DNA of 64,000 nt, taken from Rhodovulum bhavnagarense. GTDB lineage: Bacteria; Pseudomonadota; Alphaproteobacteria; Rhodobacterales; Rhodobacteraceae. Positions 59,802-64,000 of this stretch are shown piece after piece. A program made the translations under genes and the position numbers. Positions within the stretch are counted from its first letter, which is position 1; each line of letters starts with the position of its first letter. Under the pieces are notes generated by a model. It was not told where the DNA came from, did not search any database, and was given only the letters and a program-made list of their open reading frames with translations. The stretch spans positions 62,001 through 126,000 of the forward strand of contig NZ_SLXU01000005.1 in NCBI RefSeq assembly GCF_004343505.1, written 5' to 3'.

Positions 59802-61096
59802 CGAAACGCGACGCGCTTTTGTTCCTTTTCGTGGGTGTGCTGATCCTTGGCACCGGCGTGGTGCAGAGCTGGAACTCGGCCTTGTTCATCCTGAATTACG
59901 GGCTGATTTCGGCGGTCATGGCGCTAGGGGTGAACATGCAGTGGGGCTATGCGGGCCTGTTCAACGTGGGCGTCATGGGCTTTACGGCATTGGGCGGCCT
60001 GGGCGCGGTTCTCGTGGCGATGCCGCCGGTGCGCGCGGCCTGGAGCGCGGGCGGCCTGGGGGTTCTGGGCGCACTGGCTCTTGGGCTTGCCGTCATCGTG
60101 GGGGCGATCTGGCTGTGGCGCACAATGCCGCGCGGGCGGCTGCGTGGGGTTGGACTCTTGGTCTGGCTTGTCGCGGGTTTTTTCCTTTACCGCGCGTTGT
60201 TCGATCCCGCCGTGCGGGCAATCGAAGCGGTTGATCCAGCCGCGACCGGCTATCTTGGCGGGCTGGGATTGCCGGTTCTGCTGGGCTGGCCCGTGGGCGC
60301 GGCGCTGGCCGCGGGCGCGGCCTGGATCATCGGCAAGACGGCACTGGGGCTGCGCTCTGATTACCTTGCCATCGCGACGCTGGGCATCGCGGAGATCGTG
60401 ATCGCGATCCTCAAGAACGAGGACTGGCTGAGCCGGGGTGTGAAAAATGTCATCGGCGTGCCGCGCCCCGTTCCCTACGAGGTCGACCTGCAACAGAATG
60501 CCGACTTCCTGGCGCTTGCCGGACGGCTGGGCCTTGACCCGGTGACGGCTTCGACGATCGCGGTCAAGCTGGCATACGCCGGTCTCTTCGCCGCGATCCT
60601 GCTGATGCTCTTGTGGCTTGCGCAGAACGCGCTGCATTCACCCTGGGGCCGGATGATGCGCGCGATCCGCGATAACGAGACCGCAGCCGAAGCCATGGGC
60701 AAAGACGTGACGCGTCGGCATTTGCAGGTTTTCATCCTCGGCAGTGCGATCTGCGGCCTGGCCGGCGCGATGATGGTCACCTATGATAGCCAGCTTACGC
60801 CCTCTTCGTACCAGCCGCTGCGCTATACCTTTCTGATCTGGGTGATGGTGATCGTCGGCGGCTCGGGCAATAATTTCGGGGCTGTTCTGGGCGGTTTCCT
60901 GATCTGGTTCCTGTGGGTACAGGTCGAACCGATGGGCATGGCGCTAATGCAGGTGATCACCTCGGGCATGGCCGATGGGTCAGCGTTGAAGGCGCATCTT
61001 ATGGATAGCGTGGCGCATATGCGGCTGTTGACCATGGGGGTAGTGCTGTTGCTGGTTCTGCGGTTCAATCCGCGCGGGCTGATCCCCGAACGCTGA
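59798..61096 (+). CDS. Branched-chain-type ABC permease (LivM-like)
   Basis: The 432-residue permease has the LivM features: GVNMQWGYAGLFNVGVMGFT, ALGLRSDYLAIATLGIAEIV, and MMRAIRDNETAAEAMGKDVT. It is longer than usual because of an insertion with extra hydrophobic segments after residue 80. It forms the channel with the LivH-like protein. Confidence 0.93.
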   Translation: MTKRDALLFLFVGVLILGTGVVQSWNSALFILNYGLISAVMALGVNMQWGYAGLFNVGVMGFTALGGLGAVLVAMPPVRAAWSAGGLGVLGALALGLAVIVGAIWLWRTMPRGRLRGVGLLVWLVAGFFLYRALFDPAVRAIEAVDPAATGYLGGLGLPVLLGWPVGAALAAGAAWIIGKTALGLRSDYLAIATLGIAEIVIAILKNEDWLSRGVKNVIGVPRPVPYEVDLQQNADFLALAGRLGLDPVTASTIAVKLAYAGLFAAILLMLLWLAQNALHSPWGRMMRAIRDNETAAEAMGKDVTRRHLQVFILGSAICGLAGAMMVTYDSQLTPSSYQPLRYTFLIWVMVIVGGSGNNFGAVLGGFLIWFLWVQVEPMGMALMQVITSGMADGSALKAHLMDSVAHMRLLTMGVVLLLVLRFNPRGLIPER

Positions 61097-61139
61097 TAGA
61101 CGCTGGAAGCAGGCATTACCCTGCGCTACGCTCGCGGCA

Positions 61140-61754
61140 ATGGTTCAGTTCGTGATCCTCATGCCCGCGGCCGGGAGATCCTCCCGAATGGGGGGGCGCG
61201 ACAAGCTGTTATTGGAGCTCGACGGCGTGCCCCTGCTGCACCGTCAGGCGGCCGCGGCGCTAAGCCTTGGCGCGCCGGTGCTGATCACCCTGCCGCGTGG
61301 CCGGGACCGGCGGCGAGGCAAGGCGCTTGGCGGGCTGAAGGGTCCGCTTTGGACCCGCGAAGTCGAGGGCGATGAAGGTATGGCAGCCTCGCTCCGCGCG
61401 GGTGCGTCATGGGCGCTGGGTCAAGGTGCGCGGGCGCTGATGGTCATGTTGCCCGATCTGCCGGGGATCGGTGCCCCCGAAATCGCCACACTGGCCCAGG
61501 CCTTTGCACAAGAGCCCGGCCGCTGTTTGCGGGCTACATCTCAAGACGGCGAGCCTGGCCATCCGGTGATCTTGCCGGCCCGACTGTTTACAGCTGTAGC
61601 GGACCTGCATGGGGATCAAGGGGCGCGAGCGCTTCTGGCCCGCGAATCCGTGCTCAGCCTGCCCCTGCCCGGCCGCGCCGCGGTAATGGACCTCGATACG
61701 CCCGATGCCTGGGCCGCATGGCAGACGCGCGACAACTCCACGCCGACGGTCTAG
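61140..61754 (+). CDS. MobA-like nucleotidyltransferase
   Basis: The 204-residue protein has the NTP-transferase fold and signature MPAAGRSSRMGGRDKLLLEL, then DEGMAASLRAGASWALGQGA and LMVMLPDLPGI. This is the pattern of molybdopterin cytidylyl- or guanylyltransferase-like proteins (MocA/MobA group). Its cofactor or target is unclear. It lies 43 bases after the transporter genes but is probably unrelated to transport. Its end overlaps the converging small membrane gene by 3 bases. Confidence 0.85.
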   Translation: MVQFVILMPAAGRSSRMGGRDKLLLELDGVPLLHRQAAAALSLGAPVLITLPRGRDRRRGKALGGLKGPLWTREVEGDEGMAASLRAGASWALGQGARALMVMLPDLPGIGAPEIATLAQAFAQEPGRCLRATSQDGEPGHPVILPARLFTAVADLHGDQGARALLARESVLSLPLPGRAAVMDLDTPDAWAAWQTRDNSTPTV

Positions 61755-62185
61755 CCCAACGCACCCGCCACCCGCATCTGCCGCGCGTAAACATAAAAGC
61801 CTAACGAGACGGCACAGGCTGTCCCCATGAGAACCGGCCCGCCGATCCCGGTCAGTTCTGCCAATGAGGGCGCGGCAAAGCCGATCAGGTAGGTACCAAG
61901 CACGACCAACCCGAAGGCGGCAATCCCGAGAACCCAGGGTGCGATTCCCGAACGGAGGAACAATAGCACCGCTCCCAGGAGGCCGCCCCAGACCGCCGTG
62001 GCCCATGCGGCATCAGCCAGCGCGGGCAGCGCCGTGAAAAAGGCAGATTGCGGCTGGGTGAACAGCACCAGGTAAGGCGCGACATTGTATTGGGTCAGCA
62101 GGTAATCGGCCGCCCCGGCGAGGTGCCAGAGGGTGGCCAGGATTGCCACCGGCATCAGGTGCCAAGGTTCGCTGTTGTCGGGCAT
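61751..62185 (-). CDS. Four-helix membrane protein, unknown
   Basis: The 144-residue protein starts at MPDNSEPWHLMPVA and has four hydrophobic segments (about 11-30, 48-68, 72-105 and 112-135). I recognise no function. The pattern (WHLAGAADYLLTQYN) resembles small membrane proteins annotated as hypothetical in many bacteria. The frame extends upstream through a GC-rich hairpin region with no similarity. Confidence 0.7.
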   Translation of the reverse strand: MPDNSEPWHLMPVAILATLWHLAGAADYLLTQYNVAPYLVLFTQPQSAFFTALPALADAAWATAVWGGLLGAVLLFLRSGIAPWVLGIAAFGLVVLGTYLIGFAAPSLAELTGIGGPVLMGTACAVSLGFYVYARQMRVAGALG

Positions 62186-62230
62186 GGCCGATTCCTTCGC
62201 GGAGGACGGGAAACGGGGCCAACTTGCCGG

Positions 62231-62260
62231 GTCGCACCGCACCTGTCCAGCCGGTGCGAC
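62231..62260. other. Inverted repeat upstream of the four-helix membrane gene
   Basis: GTCGCACCG pairs with CGGTGCGAC around a 12-base loop. A second hairpin (GGGGATG / CATCCCC, 62303-62324) lies nearer the RTX gene end. Neither has a T tract. One may end the RTX transcript. Confidence 0.35.
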
Positions 62261-62346
62261 GTTATGGGCGGGGCCACGCATGCCCCCCGCGCGGCCCCGC
62301 GAGGGGATGCAGGGAGCCATCCCCCGCATCCGTGCTGCATTCGGTG

Positions 62347-64000
62347 TCAGAATTCGCTACCCAGAAGAACCGCCTCATGGCGTCTCAGCGTCCGGCGGGC
62401 GGCAACGTAATCGCGCAGCCCCTCTTCGGTCTGAAGTTCGGGGAACAATTCGAAGATCTCGCCGCGCTGCGCGTTGCCCATGCCTCCGAGCGTGTAATCG
62501 CCCGGCTGGAAACTTTCGGTCCATGCCCCGTCCGACAAAACCACCTCGTGCTGGTCGAACATGAAGTGAAGATAGCTCAGCGCCCTGGGCGCAACCCGCT
62601 GGATCGAACGGTTGTTGACCAGGTGCTTGGCCGCGACCAGAACCTCGCGTTCCTCGAAATAGAGCGCAGTGCGATCATTTGCGACCAGCACACGGTGCTG
62701 CGGGCTCACCAGCATATCGCGTTCCGGCAGGCCATGCCCCAGCGCCCCGGCCCGGATCAGAACCGGCATCAGGTGCTTGTCGTGCGCCAGCCTCTCGGAC
62801 GAGACATTCGTGGTGCCGATCCAGCGGATTTCCTGGATGCCGTTGTCGCGGGTGATAACCTTGTCACCCTCGCGCAACTCTTCCACCGGCCGTTCCCCCT
62901 TGGGCGTCGCAATCAGCGTGCCGGGAGTGAAACAGGGAATGATTTCCTCGATATTGGTAAAGTTGATATTCGCATATTGCCCGCCCCCGTCCTGCAGGGT
63001 GATCTGGCCGTCCCAGCCCAACCCGTCAGGATCGCCATCGGGATTCTTGACAAGATGCGTGATTGTCCAGCCGCCAGATATGAGGGCGGAAAGGTTGAGG
63101 GTGTCCCAGTCCACCCCGGTATTGCCACCATGAACGGTCGTGTTGGTCGACCCTCCCGGCATCCCCACGGAATCGATGTAGAAGATGTCGCGATCCGCCC
63201 CGCCGGAAAGAACGTCGTTATCCCCCCCACCATGAATGGTGTCATCGCCATCGCCGCCTTCGATCGTGTCCGATCCGGCGCCCGAATAGATCACATCGGC
63301 ACCTTCGCCGCCATCGACGTAATCGTCATCGATCCCCGCGTCGATGGTGTCATTGCCCGCACCACCATAGATCGTGTCGTCGTCATCCTGACCGTAGATC
63401 AGGTCATTCCCGTCGCCCCCGTCGATCAGGTCACGACCGTTATCCGGAACGAGGTCGGTGTTGTCGGGGATGTTCAGGCTATCTGGATAGGCAGGGTCGA
63501 GCCCGCCGTAAATCGTATCGTCACCTGCACCGCCCGCGATCGTGTCGGAACCTTCGCCGCCGATGATGCTGTCATCTCCCGCGCCGCCATGGATTTCATC
63601 GGCATCGACACCAGCATCGATCGTGTCATTGCCCGTGCCGCCGTAAATCGTGTCAGCATCGTCACCGGTGGTGATGAGGTCATTTCCATCACCACCATCG
63701 ACGTAATCGCGGTCATCCTCGGGATCGGTGTCGGCATCGAACAAGCCGGGATAGCCCAAATCGGGGCTCTGTGAGGTCAGGCCCGAACCGGCGTGGATCG
63801 TGTCGTTTCCGCCACCGCCATAAATCACGTCCGCGCCGTCACCGCCGATCAGGCTGTCATCGCCCTCTGTCAAGATGTCGGCCGGGTTTTCCAGATCGAA
63901 ATGGGCGTTGTTCAGGCTACCGCCTGCACCCTCGATCGCGACAGTGAAAACCGGATCGTCGTAATCCTGATCCCCCAGGCCGTTGATATCCTCGAAGCCA
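62347..64000 (-). CDS. RTX calcium-binding protein with C-terminal Hint domain (5' end outside window)
   Basis: The frame is open to the right edge, so the N-terminus is missing; about 551 residues are seen. First comes FEDINGLGDQDYDDPVFTVA, like the calcium-binding motif of the DUF4114 family. Many RTX repeats follow (GGxGxDxxx, for example GGDGADVIYGGGGNDTIHAG). From about 62940 leftwards there is a Hint domain (CFTPGTLIATPKGERPVEEL, then SPQHRVLVANDRT), a form common in Rhodobacteraceae secreted proteins. Likely exported by a type I system and bound to the surface or medium. The Hint module may cleave the protein. Function otherwise unknown. Confidence 0.9.
   Translation of the reverse strand, partial: GFEDINGLGDQDYDDPVFTVAIEGAGGSLNNAHFDLENPADILTEGDDSLIGGDGADVIYGGGGNDTIHAGSGLTSQSPDLGYPGLFDADTDPEDDRDYVDGGDGNDLITTGDDADTIYGGTGNDTIDAGVDADEIHGGAGDDSIIGGEGSDTIAGGAGDDTIYGGLDPAYPDSLNIPDNTDLVPDNGRDLIDGGDGNDLIYGQDDDDTIYGGAGNDTIDAGIDDDYVDGGEGADVIYSGAGSDTIEGGDGDDTIHGGGDNDVLSGGADRDIFYIDSVGMPGGSTNTTVHGGNTGVDWDTLNLSALISGGWTITHLVKNPDGDPDGLGWDGQITLQDGGGQYANINFTNIEEIIPCFTPGTLIATPKGERPVEELREGDKVITRDNGIQEIRWIGTTNVSSERLAHDKHLMPVLIRAGALGHGLPERDMLVSPQHRVLVANDRTALYFEEREVLVAAKHLVNNRSIQRVAPRALSYLHFMFDQHEVVLSDGAWTESFQPGDYTLGGMGNAQRGEIFELFPELQTEEGLRDYVAARRTLRRHEAVLLGSEF

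Noticed and set aside
1-64000. CRISPR arrays, tRNA or rRNA genes, insertion sequences, integrases, prophage genes
   Set aside because: Looked for and not seen. The only repeats found are short regulatory-type repeats, hairpins and protein-coding RTX repeats.

Overview
The window is GC-rich, densely packed DNA from an alphaproteobacterium, most likely a Rhodobacterales / Rhodobacteraceae member. The housekeeping right flank (YicC, guanylate kinase, gamma-carbonic anhydrase, class II DAHP synthase, GlxA-type regulator, Liv-type ABC transporter, RTX protein with a Hint domain) is typical of that group. About 48.7 kb of the 64 kb (left edge to 48725) is one flagellar and chemotaxis locus. Its content is not the usual alphaproteobacterial flagellar set. 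It has a sigma-54-type master circuit (local rpoN, a FleQ-family activator, eleven near-consensus sigma-54 promoters), FliA/FlgM, FlhF, FlgP/FlgT, separate FliK/FliO/FliS and PomA/PomB-like stators. This is the composition known from the horizontally acquired, gammaproteobacterial-type Fla1 flagellum of Rhodobacter (Cereibacter) sphaeroides.

Layout, left to right. (1) 1-4489, minus: flgBCDEFG, continuing out of the window (probably flgH). (2) 4540-4567: two opposed, overlapping sigma-54 promoters, one for flgB and one for an unknown 275-residue gene (4601-5428, plus). (3) 5510-9530, minus: flhA - flhF-like - fliA. From the same divergent control region, flgP - flgT - flgA - flgM - orf105 run on the plus strand (9722-12744). 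(4) 12763-15045: a Sel1-like protein, a small unknown protein, an orphan sigma-54 promoter with a 56-codon ORF, and a small membrane protein, FliT-like protein and FliS. (5) 15108-25763, minus: a chemotaxis operon cheA4-cheR-cheW-mcp-cheY-cheA3-cheB. The histidine kinase is split into a kinase half without a phosphorylatable domain and a 1198-residue half with HPt and CheW-like ends but no recognisable kinase domain, as in R. sphaeroides CheA4/CheA3. (6) 25764-26177: a 414-base control region with three phased AAAACCCG repeats and a sigma-54 promoter. (7) 26178-39635, plus: fleT-like activator, fliEFGHIJ, then fliKLMN, then fliOPQR-flhB-orf68, each block with its own sigma-54 promoter. (8) 39640-48725: an unknown gene behind a sigma-28-like promoter, a MotF-like bitopic protein plus a PDZ-like membrane protein, rpoN, flagellin fliC, motA, motB and fliD.

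The regulatory logic can be read from the sequence. Local RpoN with FleQ (not in the window) and a FleT-like activator lacking a DNA-binding domain should drive the hook-basal body, export, stator and chemotaxis operons. FliA, held by FlgM, should drive late genes such as fliC and the 176-residue unknown gene. Export of FlgM through the finished hook would release FliA.

The right flank (48786-64000) is ordinary chromosome. It carries a Cys/Met-metabolism PLP enzyme, gamma-carbonic anhydrase, gmk and yicC; a PAS-domain protein; class II DAHP synthase; a GlxA/AraC regulator; a branched-chain-amino-acid-type ABC transporter (binding protein, two ATPases, two permeases) with an embedded small secreted protein; a MobA-like nucleotidyltransferase; a small membrane protein; and the C-terminal part of an RTX/Hint protein whose start lies beyond the right edge. 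I saw no rRNA, tRNA, CRISPR array, insertion sequence or phage gene.
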